From assembly GCA_902561465.1 (NCBI GenBank), contig CACEPH010000002.1, positions 1-57,616 on the forward strand: a DNA stretch of 57,616 bases. The letters run 5' to 3'. A model generated the notes under the pieces. That model ran no database searches. It saw nothing but the letters and a program-made list of their open reading frames with translations, and was not told the DNA's origin. Position 1 is the stretch's first letter. The number at the start of each line of letters is the position of its first letter. Origin of the DNA: an uncultured Pelagibacteraceae bacterium. GTDB taxonomy: Bacteria > Pseudomonadota > Alphaproteobacteria > Pelagibacterales > Pelagibacteraceae. This document shows positions 9,391 to 18,885 of this stretch, one piece after another. The translations under genes were made by a program, and so were the position numbers.

Positions 9391-11748
9391 TTAATAAAAT
9401 CTTAAAATTTTTTTTAAATTTGCTTTATTATTAAATCCTAATGTATTTGTAATAGATGATTTTTCAAGATCAACAATAAAATAATCTTTTGCCTTAAAAG
9501 ACTCATATATTGTTTTTTTTGTGTCAGCATTGGGTTGAAGCCCAGTTTCTACGTCAACCATTACTAGATTTATATTTTTTGGCACTTTAAAAGGAAGTGC
9601 ATCTTTTTTCTTAACAACATTTTTAACAAATTTTTTAAATATCGGTAAAGCTGCTTTTGCTCCAGTTTCATATCTGCCCAAACTTTTTGGTTCATCAAAA
9701 CCAACGTAAACACCAATGGCTATTTTAGAAGTAAAGCCCAAAAACCATGCATCCATATTTTTGTTTGTAGTTCCGGTTTTTCCTGCAAGTGGTAAATTTA
9801 AATCTCTAAGCTTTCTTCCTGTTCCTCTTTCTACAACACCCTGCATCATTGAAGTAATTTGATACGCTGTTTCTGAAGAAATAATTTGCTTTTTGTTATC
9901 TTCAATTTTAGGAATTTCATCTTTTAGATAAGAAATTTCTTTGCATCCTTTGCATTTTCTTTTATCTGAATTAAAAATCGTTTTTCCTCTTCTGTCTTGT
10001 ATTCTGTCAATAAAAATTGGTGTAACTTTTTTTCCTCCATTTACAAATGTACAATAAGCATTGGTAAGTTGAACCAAGGTTGTTTCTGCTGCTCCTAAAG
10101 AAACAGATAATAATTCAGGAACGTCATTATATATACCAAAACTATTTGTAATCGTGGAAATAGTTTTAAAACCAACTTCTTGTGCAACTCTTACTGTCAT
10201 CAAATTTCTAGATTTTTCTATACCAGTTCTTAAAGTAGATGGACCATAAAACTTTTTTCCGTAGTTTTCTGGTTTCCAAGTTTTTAATCCCTCTCCTTGA
10301 TCAATCACAAAAGGTGCATCTAAAACCAAAGTTGATGGAGTAAATCCATTTTCTAATGCAGCTGCATAAACAAATGGTTTAAAAGCCGAGCCTGGTTGTC
10401 TGTTTGCTTGTGTTGCCCTATTAAATTCACTTAACTTGTAACTAAAACCCCCTGCCATGGCTAAAACTCTTCCTGTGTATGGGTCCATGACAACAATAGC
10501 ACCATTAACCTTTGGTAATTGTTTTAAGCTCCATTTATTTTCATTTATTTTTTTTACGTAAATAATATCATTTACTTCGAATAGATCTTTAAAATTTTTT
10601 TTTCTAGTCCATGATATATTTTTAAAATCTATAAATCCTGTTTTTTTATTTTGAATTTCTATTTTTGTACTTAAACTATTTACTTCAATAACTTTTGCTA
10701 ATTTCCATTTTAAACTTTCATCTGGAATAAATTCTTCAACATTTTTTCTCCAGTCTTCCTTTGGTAAGTTAGTAATTGGTCCATCCCAACCATGCCTTTT
10801 ATCATATTCTTCGAGACCTTCTCTTAATGCTTTTAATGCTTCTATTTGATAGTTTGAATTTAAAGGTGTTCTTATAGACAGTCCTCCTTTGTAAAGCGTA
10901 TCATAACCATATGTATTACTTATTACTCTTCTTACCTCTTCAGAATAAAAATTTGCTTCTTCAAGGAGTTTTATTTTTCTTTTTTTTGTTTTTATTTCTT
11001 TTTTTTTAAGATTTTCGTATTGGTTTTTATCTATATAAGAATTTTCATATAAATTTTTTAATACAATATTTCTTCTAATTTTAGCTCTTTCCATTGATTT
11101 ATAAGGATTGTATTTACTTGGAGCCTTAGGTAGTGCGGCTAAAAGTGCAGCTTCTTCATAATTTAATTCGTTAACAGCTTTATCAAAATATTCCAAACTT
11201 GCTGCTGCAATACCATAAGTGCCTTGACCCAAATATATTTGATTTAAGTATAATTCCATAATTCTCTCTTTAGAATATGCTCTTTCAATCCTGAAAGCTA
11301 AAATAGCTTCCTTTATCTTTCTCTTTAAAGATACTTCGTTCGTAAGCAAAAAGTTTTTTGCAACTTGTTGGGTTATTGTAGATGCACCCTCTAACCTTTT
11401 ATTAGAAAAAATATTTTTTACATTTTTAACTATAGCTCTAGTAATACTTTTGGCGTCAATTCCGGGATGAGAGAAAAAATTTTTATCTTCAGCTGATAAA
11501 AATGAATTGATTACTTTTTTAGGCACGGAATCGAAGGGAATAAATAATCTTTTTTGTAGTGCATACTCAGCAATTAATTGCCCTTCTCCAGAATGGATTC
11601 TGCTTGATATTGGATGCTTATAATTTGTTAATATTTTATAATCTGGTAAATCTGAAGAAAAATACCATAAAGTCGAGAAAATAAAGAGAAAACCTAGTAT
11701 CAAAATGCTTATTATTAGTTTTAAGCTTCTTTTAAAATAGCTCATCAT
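9391..11748 (-). CDS. mrcA: Penicillin-binding protein 1A (transglycosylase/transpeptidase)
   Basis: SAEDKNFFSHPGIDAKSITRAI, GASTITQQVAKNFLL, QPGSAFKPFVYAAAL, AGKTGTTNKNMDAWFLGF. Start reassigned to MMSYFKRSLK (about 11748); the track start at 11874 adds a non-PBP extension. Confidence 0.95.
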   Translation of the reverse strand: MMSYFKRSLKLIISILILGFLFIFSTLWYFSSDLPDYKILTNYKHPISSRIHSGEGQLIAEYALQKRLFIPFDSVPKKVINSFLSAEDKNFFSHPGIDAKSITRAIVKNVKNIFSNKRLEGASTITQQVAKNFLLTNEVSLKRKIKEAILAFRIERAYSKERIMELYLNQIYLGQGTYGIAAASLEYFDKAVNELNYEEAALLAALPKAPSKYNPYKSMERAKIRRNIVLKNLYENSYIDKNQYENLKKKEIKTKKRKIKLLEEANFYSEEVRRVISNTYGYDTLYKGGLSIRTPLNSNYQIEALKALREGLEEYDKRHGWDGPITNLPKEDWRKNVEEFIPDESLKWKLAKVIEVNSLSTKIEIQNKKTGFIDFKNISWTRKKNFKDLFEVNDIIYVKKINENKWSLKQLPKVNGAIVVMDPYTGRVLAMAGGFSYKLSEFNRATQANRQPGSAFKPFVYAAALENGFTPSTLVLDAPFVIDQGEGLKTWKPENYGKKFYGPSTLRTGIEKSRNLMTVRVAQEVGFKTISTITNSFGIYNDVPELLSVSLGAAETTLVQLTNAYCTFVNGGKKVTPIFIDRIQDRRGKTIFNSDKRKCKGCKEISYLKDEIPKIEDNKKQIISSETAYQITSMMQGVVERGTGRKLRDLNLPLAGKTGTTNKNMDAWFLGFTSKIAIGVYVGFDEPKSLGRYETGAKAALPIFKKFVKNVVKKKDALPFKVPKNINLVMVDVETGLQPNADTKKTIYESFKAKDYFIVDLEKSSITNTLGFNNKANLKKILRFY

Positions 11749-11830
11749 AAATTTTAAGAAATGAATTAATTCTGGCTTTCTTAAGGCATTTAACGATTTA
11801 AGTATAAATTCCTTGAAAAATATACATATA

Positions 11831-11869
11831 TTTGTTGATAATTTTAATGTATATCTACTTATCAACAAA
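11831..11869 (+). promoter_or_regulatory. Perfect 11-bp inverted repeat in mrcA/rne divergent region (possible rne 5' leader hairpin or operator)
   Basis: TTTGTTGATAA (11831-11841), 17 nt, TTATCAACAAA (11859-11869); 54 nt before the rne ATG. Confidence 0.45.
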
Positions 11870-11923
11870 CACAAAATTCAAATTTATGAAAAAAAATAAC
11901 ATGACTTATTGGAACAATTTTTT

Positions 11924-13777
11924 ATGGAAAAAAATTTATACATTGATGCTTCGCATCCAGATGAAACTAGAGTCGTACTCAAATCAGAAAATCACATTGA
12001 AGAATATGAGTATGAAAACAAAAATAAACTTTATTTAAAAAATAATATTTATTTAGGAAAAGTTACAAGAATAGAGCCTTCTTTGCAGGCTGCTTTTATA
12101 AACTATGGTAAGCAAAGACATGGTTTTTTAGCTTTTAATGATATTCAGTCAGATTATTATCAGATACCACATGATGATAAGGATAAACTTAAAAAAGATG
12201 AAGAAAATTTAAGATTACAACTTAAAGAAAAAAGTAAAAATGTTGAAGATGAGGAAAAAAATCAAGAACAAGATAAAACTTCTGAATCAAACACCAGCCA
12301 GGAAGAAAATAATTCTATAAACGAAAAAAATAAAATAGAAAATTTAAGAACTGATAGAAATGATCAGTTTAATGAACTTAAAAAAAGATATGGCATTAGA
12401 AGATATAAAATACAGGAAGTAATTAAACCTGAACAAATAATTTTAGTGCAAGTTCTTAAGGATGAAAGAGGTCAAAAAGGTGCAGCATTAACAACTTTTA
12501 TATCTTTAGCTGGAAAATATAGTGTTCTAATGCCTAACACGCCAAAAGGGGGAGGAATTTCTCGCAAAATAGTTAATTCTGATGACAGAAAAAAAATTAG
12601 AAATATTCTTCAAGAAATAGATATTCCAGCTACCATGGGACTGATAGTTAGAACTGCTGGTTTAAATAAAACAAAAAATGAACTGAACAAAGATATACTT
12701 AACACTATTAAAACCTGGGAAGAAATTAAAAATAAAACAATTATGTCTATTGCTCCGAGCTTAGTTTATGAAGAAGGAGATATCATAAAAAGAGCAATAA
12801 GAGACATGTATGATCATAACACAAATAATGTAATCGTAGATGGAAATGAAGGTTATCAAAAAGCTAAAAATTTTATGAAATTTTTGATGCCTGAAAATGT
12901 AAAAAAAATAAAAAAATATAGAGGGAAGATTCCTCTATTTCATGATGCGGGGATAGAAAAAAATTTAAACCGTATATTTGAAGCAACTATAAAATTAGAA
13001 TCTGGTGGCTATATAGTCATTAATCCAACTGAGGCTTTAGTATCTATAGATGTAAACTCTGGACAATCAATAAAAGAATCAAATATAGAAAAAACTGCTC
13101 TAAAAACTAATTTAGAAGCAGCTGAAGAAATTTCTAGACAAATTAAAATAAGAGATCTTTCTGGATTAATTGTAATTGATTTTATTGATATGTTTTCATT
13201 CCACAATAGAAGAACTGTTGAAAGAAAATTAAGAGAAAAATTAAAAGATGATAGAGCCAGAATGCAATTTGGCAGAATAGGAAATTTTGGTTTACTTGAA
13301 ATGACAAGACAGAGATTAAGAGAAAGTTCTGTTAAATGGAATATGGTTCTTTCAGTAGATTCCTTTTCATTAAAAGTTATAAAAAAAGGTGAAGAACTAG
13401 CCTTTTCAAATAAAGCAAAAATTGTGAATGTTAATGTTCCTTCTAAAGTAAAAGCTTATATAGATACTAATTTAGCAAAAGAAATAAATCATTTTAAGAA
13501 AAAGTATAAGTTAGAATTTGATATAATAGCAGACGAAAAACTTGGTATTCCTGAATATAAAATAGATTTGCTAAATAAAAACAAAAAAATTATAAAAAAA
13601 GTTGAAAACATTGAACATATTTCATCAAGCAAATATAACAACCCAAATAAATATTTTGGTAAACAAAACTTCAGACATAAAAAAAATAACAAAAAATTTA
13701 AACCTAGAGGGAAATTTAAATATTATTCAAAATCTAAAAAAAATAACCCTCAAAATAAAAAAGTAATAAATTATTAA
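11924..13777 (+). CDS. rne: Ribonuclease E/G family protein
   Basis: Start MEKNLYIDASHPDETRVV; S1 region GKVTRIEPSLQAAFINYGKQRHGFLAF; catalytic VSIDVNSGQ and GLIVIDFIDM; basic C-terminal tail. Confidence 0.93.
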   Translation: MEKNLYIDASHPDETRVVLKSENHIEEYEYENKNKLYLKNNIYLGKVTRIEPSLQAAFINYGKQRHGFLAFNDIQSDYYQIPHDDKDKLKKDEENLRLQLKEKSKNVEDEEKNQEQDKTSESNTSQEENNSINEKNKIENLRTDRNDQFNELKKRYGIRRYKIQEVIKPEQIILVQVLKDERGQKGAALTTFISLAGKYSVLMPNTPKGGGISRKIVNSDDRKKIRNILQEIDIPATMGLIVRTAGLNKTKNELNKDILNTIKTWEEIKNKTIMSIAPSLVYEEGDIIKRAIRDMYDHNTNNVIVDGNEGYQKAKNFMKFLMPENVKKIKKYRGKIPLFHDAGIEKNLNRIFEATIKLESGGYIVINPTEALVSIDVNSGQSIKESNIEKTALKTNLEAAEEISRQIKIRDLSGLIVIDFIDMFSFHNRRTVERKLREKLKDDRARMQFGRIGNFGLLEMTRQRLRESSVKWNMVLSVDSFSLKVIKKGEELAFSNKAKIVNVNVPSKVKAYIDTNLAKEINHFKKKYKLEFDIIADEKLGIPEYKIDLLNKNKKIIKKVENIEHISSSKYNNPNKYFGKQNFRHKKNNKKFKPRGKFKYYSKSKKNNPQNKKVINY

Positions 13778-13785
13778 TTTTAAAG

Positions 13786-14556
13786 TTAAATTAAATTATC
13801 TTGCGGTGAAGAAGGATTTGCATAGCCGCGCTTTTTCATTCTGACCGCCCTAAAAGCTTTTCTTCCTGCTATAACTGCATATTTCATGGACTCTGCCATC
13901 ATAACTGGATTTTTTGCTTCTGCAATTGCAGTATTAATTAAAACACCATCACAGCCTAATTCCATTGCAATTGTTGCGTCTGAAGCTGTTCCAACTCCTG
14001 CATCAACAATAACCGGCACTGAAGATTGTTCTTTAATTAATTTTATATTAATTTTGTTTTGTATTCCTAAACCTGAACCGATGGGAGATCCTAAAGGCAT
14101 AATAGCACACGCACCTGCGTCTTCTATTTTTTTAGATAATATTGGATCGTCGGTACAGTAAGCCATAACTTCGAAACCTTCCTTTACCAAAATTTCTGTA
14201 GATTTAATTGTTTCAATCATATTTGGATACAAAGTTTTTTTATCTCCTAAGACTTCTAATTTCACTAAACGCCAACCGCCCATTTCTCTAGCAAGTCTTA
14301 ATGTTCTTAGCGCTTCCTCTGATGAATAACATCCTGCAGTATTTGGAAGATATGTAATTGATTTAGGATCCAAATAATCCATTAATAGTGGCTGACCTTT
14401 GTCTAAAATATTTACCCTTCGCACAGCTACCGTAACAATATCAGCTCCAGATGCATTGACTGCATTTGCAGTCTCTTCAAAATTTTTATATTTACCAGTG
14501 CCTACAATTAAACGCGATTTATAATTTTTGTTAGCTATCGTAAAAAGGTCTTCCAT
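13786..14556 (-). CDS. thiG: Thiazole synthase
   Basis: [84 protein letters not shown]. Confidence 0.97.
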   Translation of the reverse strand: MEDLFTIANKNYKSRLIVGTGKYKNFEETANAVNASGADIVTVAVRRVNILDKGQPLLMDYLDPKSITYLPNTAGCYSSEEALRTLRLAREMGGWRLVKLEVLGDKKTLYPNMIETIKSTEILVKEGFEVMAYCTDDPILSKKIEDAGACAIMPLGSPIGSGLGIQNKINIKLIKEQSSVPVIVDAGVGTASDATIAMELGCDGVLINTAIAEAKNPVMMAESMKYAVIAGRKAFRAVRMKKRGYANPSSPQDNLI

Positions 14557-14561
14557 TTAAA

Positions 14562-14780
14562 TTATCCACCTCCTATAAAATGAACAATTTCTACTTTATC
14601 ATCTTTTTTTAAAACTAAATTTATATATTTTTTTTTCTCAATAATTTCTCCATTTACTTCTATAGCTACCTTGTTTTTTTCAATTTTTAGCTTATTTAAT
14701 AGTTCATTTAAATTGGAGCCATTATTTATTTCATAAGGAGCGCCATTTAATTGTATTTTTGCCACATTTAAGTTATTCAT
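14562..14780 (-). CDS. thiS: Sulfur carrier protein ThiS
   Basis: 72 aa ubiquitin-fold protein ending in GGG, adjacent to thiG. Confidence 0.92.
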   Translation of the reverse strand: MNNLNVAKIQLNGAPYEINNGSNLNELLNKLKIEKNKVAIEVNGEIIEKKKYINLVLKKDDKVEIVHFIGGG

Positions 14781-14803
14781 TAGAATTATTTTAACTTATT
14801 TAC

Positions 14804-15244
14804 ATGACAAAAAAAATACTAATAATAAATGGTCCTAATTTAAATCTTCTTGGTGAAAGAGAAGAATCGAAATATGGAAAGACTACTCTAGAGGAAGTTA
14901 AAAAAAATTGTGAATCACACGCTAAATTAATCGATGTTGAAATAAACTTTACTCAATCCAACATTGAGGGAGAAATTGTTACGATGGTACAAAAGGCCAA
15001 AGGAAGCTTTGATGGTATTATTATAAATGCTGCAGGTTATACTCATACTTCAGTAGCAATTTTAGATGCTCTTTTGGCAGTTAAATTGCCCACAATAGAG
15101 GTTCATATAACAAATATTTATAATCGTGAGGAATTTAGAAAAAAATCTTTAATAAGCAAGGCTGCAAAAGGAATTATTTGTGGATTTGGTGTAAAAGGAT
15201 ATATTATGGCCTTAGATTCTATGAAAGAAATTTTTAATAAATAA
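14804..15244 (+). CDS. aroQ: 3-dehydroquinate dehydratase, type II
   Basis: INGPNLNLLGEREESKYG, INAAGYTHTSVAILDAL, EVHITNIYNREEFRKKS. Confidence 0.97.
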   Translation: MTKKILIINGPNLNLLGEREESKYGKTTLEEVKKNCESHAKLIDVEINFTQSNIEGEIVTMVQKAKGSFDGIIINAAGYTHTSVAILDALLAVKLPTIEVHITNIYNREEFRKKSLISKAAKGIICGFGVKGYIMALDSMKEIFNK

Positions 15245-15245
15245 A

Positions 15246-15653
15246 ATGAAAATTAACAAAAAAATTATTGAAGAGCTTGTAAGTTATTTAAAAGAATTCA
15301 ATTTAAGTGAAATTGAATACGGTGAAGGTAGCACAAAAGTTAAAGTTTCTCGATCTACAAAAAGTCAAAACTTCATATCTACTGAAATAAAAAGTAAGCA
15401 AGCAATAAATGAAAGTAATGGATCTCAGGTTACCTCTCCATTAGTTGGTACTGCATATCTTGCTCCTGAACCTGGTGCCAAAAAATTTATAGATGTAGGA
15501 CAAAAAGTGAAAAAAGGACAGACTATAATGATTGTTGAAGCTATGAAAACAATGAATCATGTACCATCAACACATGAAGGGACTGTTAGTAAAATCTTAG
15601 TAAAAGATGGTGAGCCTGTTGAATTTGGACAACCACTTATTTCTGTAAAATGA
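15246..15653 (+). CDS. accB: Acetyl-CoA carboxylase biotin carboxyl carrier protein
   Basis: SPLVGTAYLAPEPGAKKFIDVGQKVKKGQT..IVEAMKTMN biotinyl motif. Confidence 0.96.
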   Translation: MKINKKIIEELVSYLKEFNLSEIEYGEGSTKVKVSRSTKSQNFISTEIKSKQAINESNGSQVTSPLVGTAYLAPEPGAKKFIDVGQKVKKGQTIMIVEAMKTMNHVPSTHEGTVSKILVKDGEPVEFGQPLISVK

Positions 15654-16990
15654 CGTTTAAAAAAATTTTAGTTGCTAACCGTGGTGAAATTGCGGTCCGA
15701 ATAATTAGAGCTTGTAAAGAATTAAAGATTCCTTCAGTAGCAATTCATTCAGATGTTGACTCAGATTCGATGCATGTAAGATTGGCAGATGAAAGTATAT
15801 GTGTAGGTTCACATAAGCCTCAAAACAGTTATTTAAATGTAGGAGCAATTATGTCTGCAGCAGATGTGACTGGAGCAGATGCTATTCATCCAGGTTATGG
15901 ATTTTTATCAGAAAATTATCATTTTGCCGAAATTGTTACAAATAGCAAAATTAAATTTATAGGACCTAGTGCCGAAATAATGAAAAAAATGGGAGATAAA
16001 ATTGAAGCCAAAAGAACTGCAAAAAAACTTGGTCTTCCTGTTATTGTAGGATCTGAGAGCAATATTAAATCTTTAGAAGAGGCAAAAAAAATATCATCAA
16101 AGATTGGATATCCAGTCTTAATTAAAGCATCGGCTGGTGGAGGTGGTAAAGGAATGAAACTTGTTAAAAATGAAAATGAACTAGGTAGTTTACTCTCGCT
16201 AGCTAAACAAGAGGCGATGAAATATTTTTTAAATGATGAAGTTTATATTGAAAAATATTTTGAAAAACCTAGACATATTGAAGTTCAAATTTTATCAGAC
16301 AAAAAAACAACTTTGCACATGGGCGAAAGAGATTGCAGCGTTCAAAGAAAACACCAAAAATTAATAGAGGAATCACCAAGTCCAGTTTTGGATGAAAAAA
16401 CAAGAGAAGATCTATTAAATAAAACTGTAAAAATGGTTAGTAAACTTAATTATGAAGGAGCAGGAACAGTAGAATTTATATACGACAAAGGAAAATTTTA
16501 TTTTCTTGAAATGAACACTAGAATTCAAGTAGAACACCCAGTTTCAGAAATTAGAGGAGGTATAGATATTGTTAAAGAACAAATAAAAATTGCTTCAAAA
16601 GGAAAAACATCTCTAAAGCAATCAGATATAACTTTTCGGGGTCATGTTATTGAGTGCAGAATAAACGCAGAAGATCCAAGCAAAAATTTCCAACCCAGCC
16701 CTGGAACTATTAATGTTTGCCATCAACCTTCGGGTTTTAGGACAAGAGTAGATGGAGCAATATTTCAAGGTTGTAAAATTACTCCATACTACGACAGTTT
16801 GATATGCAAACTTATATGTCAAGGAAGAGATAGGGAAGAAGCTATACAAAGGTTGCAAAGATCTTTGAGTGAATTTGTAATAGAAGGTATTACAACAACA
16901 ATAGATTTACACAAAAAAATACTTTCTCATAAAAAATTTATTAACTCTGACTTTGATGTTAATTGGCTAGCTAAGGAAAATTTTTATTAA
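15650..16990 (+). CDS. accC: Acetyl-CoA carboxylase, biotin carboxylase subunit
   Basis: KILVANRGEIAVRIIRACKEL, HPGYGFLSEN, GGGGKGMK, EMNTRIQVEHPVSE. Confidence 0.98.
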   Translation: MTFKKILVANRGEIAVRIIRACKELKIPSVAIHSDVDSDSMHVRLADESICVGSHKPQNSYLNVGAIMSAADVTGADAIHPGYGFLSENYHFAEIVTNSKIKFIGPSAEIMKKMGDKIEAKRTAKKLGLPVIVGSESNIKSLEEAKKISSKIGYPVLIKASAGGGGKGMKLVKNENELGSLLSLAKQEAMKYFLNDEVYIEKYFEKPRHIEVQILSDKKTTLHMGERDCSVQRKHQKLIEESPSPVLDEKTREDLLNKTVKMVSKLNYEGAGTVEFIYDKGKFYFLEMNTRIQVEHPVSEIRGGIDIVKEQIKIASKGKTSLKQSDITFRGHVIECRINAEDPSKNFQPSPGTINVCHQPSGFRTRVDGAIFQGCKITPYYDSLICKLICQGRDREEAIQRLQRSLSEFVIEGITTTIDLHKKILSHKKFINSDFDVNWLAKENFY

Positions 16991-17517
16991 ATATTTTCGC
17001 AGCTTGTAATCCATAAATCATAGATTGGATGATCTATCGATTGTAAGGTTGGGCTTGAAGCAAAAGTCCAACCATTAAATAAGAAGACTTGATTGTTGTC
17101 TTTAGATGCTAAATCTTTTACTTGTAGATAAGCAACCGTATCTATAAATTCACTATCCTCAGAAAGTTGGCATTTAAGACCTTTGATTTCTAATGATCCA
17201 AAAAATTTTTTTTCTCCTATAGCCAGTCTAATGTCTGAGGTTTTAGCAGTTACTTTATCTAAAGCCTTTATATTAATATAAATTTTATCATTTTTTTTGA
17301 TTATTTTTTCTTCGGTTGTATTTTCTATAATATTCAAACTATTATTTTGATCATCAATTTTCTCTAATTCATCTTTCTCTTCCTCAAATGTAGGTGACAA
17401 TTCCTCTAAATTTATTAAAGGAACAGATTCAATTTTATCTATAGCTAAAGTATTGGAACTGTATATGAAAAAAAAAATGAATATAGAAAAATATAATTTA
17501 TTATTTCCAAGTTTCAT
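16987..17517 (-). CDS. DUF2155 domain-containing exported protein
   Basis: Signal peptide; C-terminal LKCQLSED...LFNGWTFASSPTLQSIDHPIYDLWITSC typical of DUF2155; position next to NDUFA12 homolog. Confidence 0.78.
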   Translation of the reverse strand: MKLGNNKLYFSIFIFFFIYSSNTLAIDKIESVPLINLEELSPTFEEEKDELEKIDDQNNSLNIIENTTEEKIIKKNDKIYINIKALDKVTAKTSDIRLAIGEKKFFGSLEIKGLKCQLSEDSEFIDTVAYLQVKDLASKDNNQVFLFNGWTFASSPTLQSIDHPIYDLWITSCENI

Positions 17518-17863
17518 ATTTTTTTAAATTTTTCTTAGAATTATTAATTAAAGAGCCTTCTGGTTTATATGCTTCACTTGTACCTGTCAGATTTTCTTTG
17601 TGTTTTTTTTGCCAAGTAAATTTTTTTATTTCAGAAGAAGGTTTATTAGATTTTAAAAAATGGATCCAAGAATGCCATTCTGCAGGAATTTTTGATGATT
17701 CGACATAATTTTTATAGATTACCCATCTTTTTCCTTTAGAACTAGAATAATACTTATTTCCAAATTCATCCATACCAACAAATTTTCCAGCAAATAAAGT
17801 ATAAATAAAAGTTCCTAAAGTTTGTTTGTGCCACCAGGTGAATATTTGTTTTAAAAAGCTCAT
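17501..17863 (-). CDS. NDUFA12 family NADH:ubiquinone oxidoreductase accessory subunit
   Basis: WWHKQTLGTFIYTLFAGKFVGMDEFGNKYYSS...RWVIYKNYVESSKIPAEWHSWIHF. Confidence 0.88.
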   Translation of the reverse strand: MSFLKQIFTWWHKQTLGTFIYTLFAGKFVGMDEFGNKYYSSSKGKRWVIYKNYVESSKIPAEWHSWIHFLKSNKPSSEIKKFTWQKKHKENLTGTSEAYKPEGSLINNSKKNLKKYETWK

Positions 17864-18017
17864 AATATATTTTTTTTAGTGGTCAATTTATTTGAATTTT
17901 AAAATCCACACAATTAAAAATTGTAAATAATTTATTAGACTCCAAATATATTTGCTGTATATCATATTAATGCGCCATTATACAAAAATAATCTAAAATT
18001 GGAGGTCAAATTAAGAT

Positions 18018-18878
18018 ATGTCGAAGTATATAGTTGAAACTTTTTATACCTGTGCTTTTAAAATTGTTCATAAACTTGATGAACTAAATGAGAAAAAACT
18101 AGCAGAATTAGAGAACAGAAAAGATGGTGAAGTCCAAATTATTGATGTTAGATTAAATAATAGAAAAACAAAAACTTCAGATAAATATGATAAATACAAA
18201 GATTCATCAAACACTCTAAATGTTAAAAATGTTTCAGAAATTTCTTCTCTTATTAATGAAAAAATTTCTACTGCAGATGATTCGAAAGTTTCTAATAAAA
18301 TAGAAAACACTAATTTAAATATACCAAAACGTATTAAAATAAATAATAATAGATCTAAAATGCCTGATAGAAGAAAAGGTTATATACAAAAAGTTAGTAT
18401 TGGTGATCATAAAATTTACCTACATACAGGAGAATACGACGATGGAAAAGTTGGTGAAATTTTTATCGACATGAACAAAGAAGGTGAATTAGTAAAAGCA
18501 CTAATGAATAATTTTGCAATAGCTATTTCTTTAGGTCTCCAATACGGCGTACCTTTGGACGAATTTGTTGATGCTTTTATAGAAACTAAATTCGAACCTT
18601 CTGGAGAAATTAGAGGAAATGATAGAATACTAAATGCTTCATCAATTCTTGACTACATTTTTAGAGAATTAGCTATTTCGTATCTAGGAAGAGAAGATTT
18701 GGCTCACACTCCTTCTATTAATAAAACTGATAATGATAGGATAATAGGAGAAAATGCAGAAGATACGTTTTTAAAATTAGTAAAAGATATTACTAGTAAG
18801 GGTTTTGTTAGAAGCAACTACAAAGATAAATTAGTTGACCTTAGTAATGTTAGAATTAATTTAAAAAGTAATAAATAA
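18018..18878 (+). CDS. Stand-alone homolog of the NrdJ (class II ribonucleotide reductase) C-terminal/TSCPD-type domain
   Basis: [117 protein letters not shown] matches alphaproteobacterial NrdJ C-terminal region as recalled; no catalytic barrel. Confidence 0.8.
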   Translation: MSKYIVETFYTCAFKIVHKLDELNEKKLAELENRKDGEVQIIDVRLNNRKTKTSDKYDKYKDSSNTLNVKNVSEISSLINEKISTADDSKVSNKIENTNLNIPKRIKINNNRSKMPDRRKGYIQKVSIGDHKIYLHTGEYDDGKVGEIFIDMNKEGELVKALMNNFAIAISLGLQYGVPLDEFVDAFIETKFEPSGEIRGNDRILNASSILDYIFRELAISYLGREDLAHTPSINKTDNDRIIGENAEDTFLKLVKDITSKGFVRSNYKDKLVDLSNVRINLKSNK

Positions 18879-18885
18879 TTATTCT

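Noticed and set aside
11749-11874. N-terminal extension of PBP1A in ORF track
   Set aside because: Sequence MCLLISRYTLKLST... is not PBP-like and contains the inverted repeat; MMSYFKRSLK is a better start
12150-12360. Lys/Glu-rich low-complexity segment in rne as a possible insertion
   Set aside because: Acidic or charged insertions in the RNase E S1 region are common in Alphaproteobacteria; not evidence of a mobile element
17910-17924. Palindrome ACAATT-AAA-AATTGT upstream of the NrdJ-like gene
   Set aside because: Short and A/T-dominated; cannot be distinguished from background without comparative data
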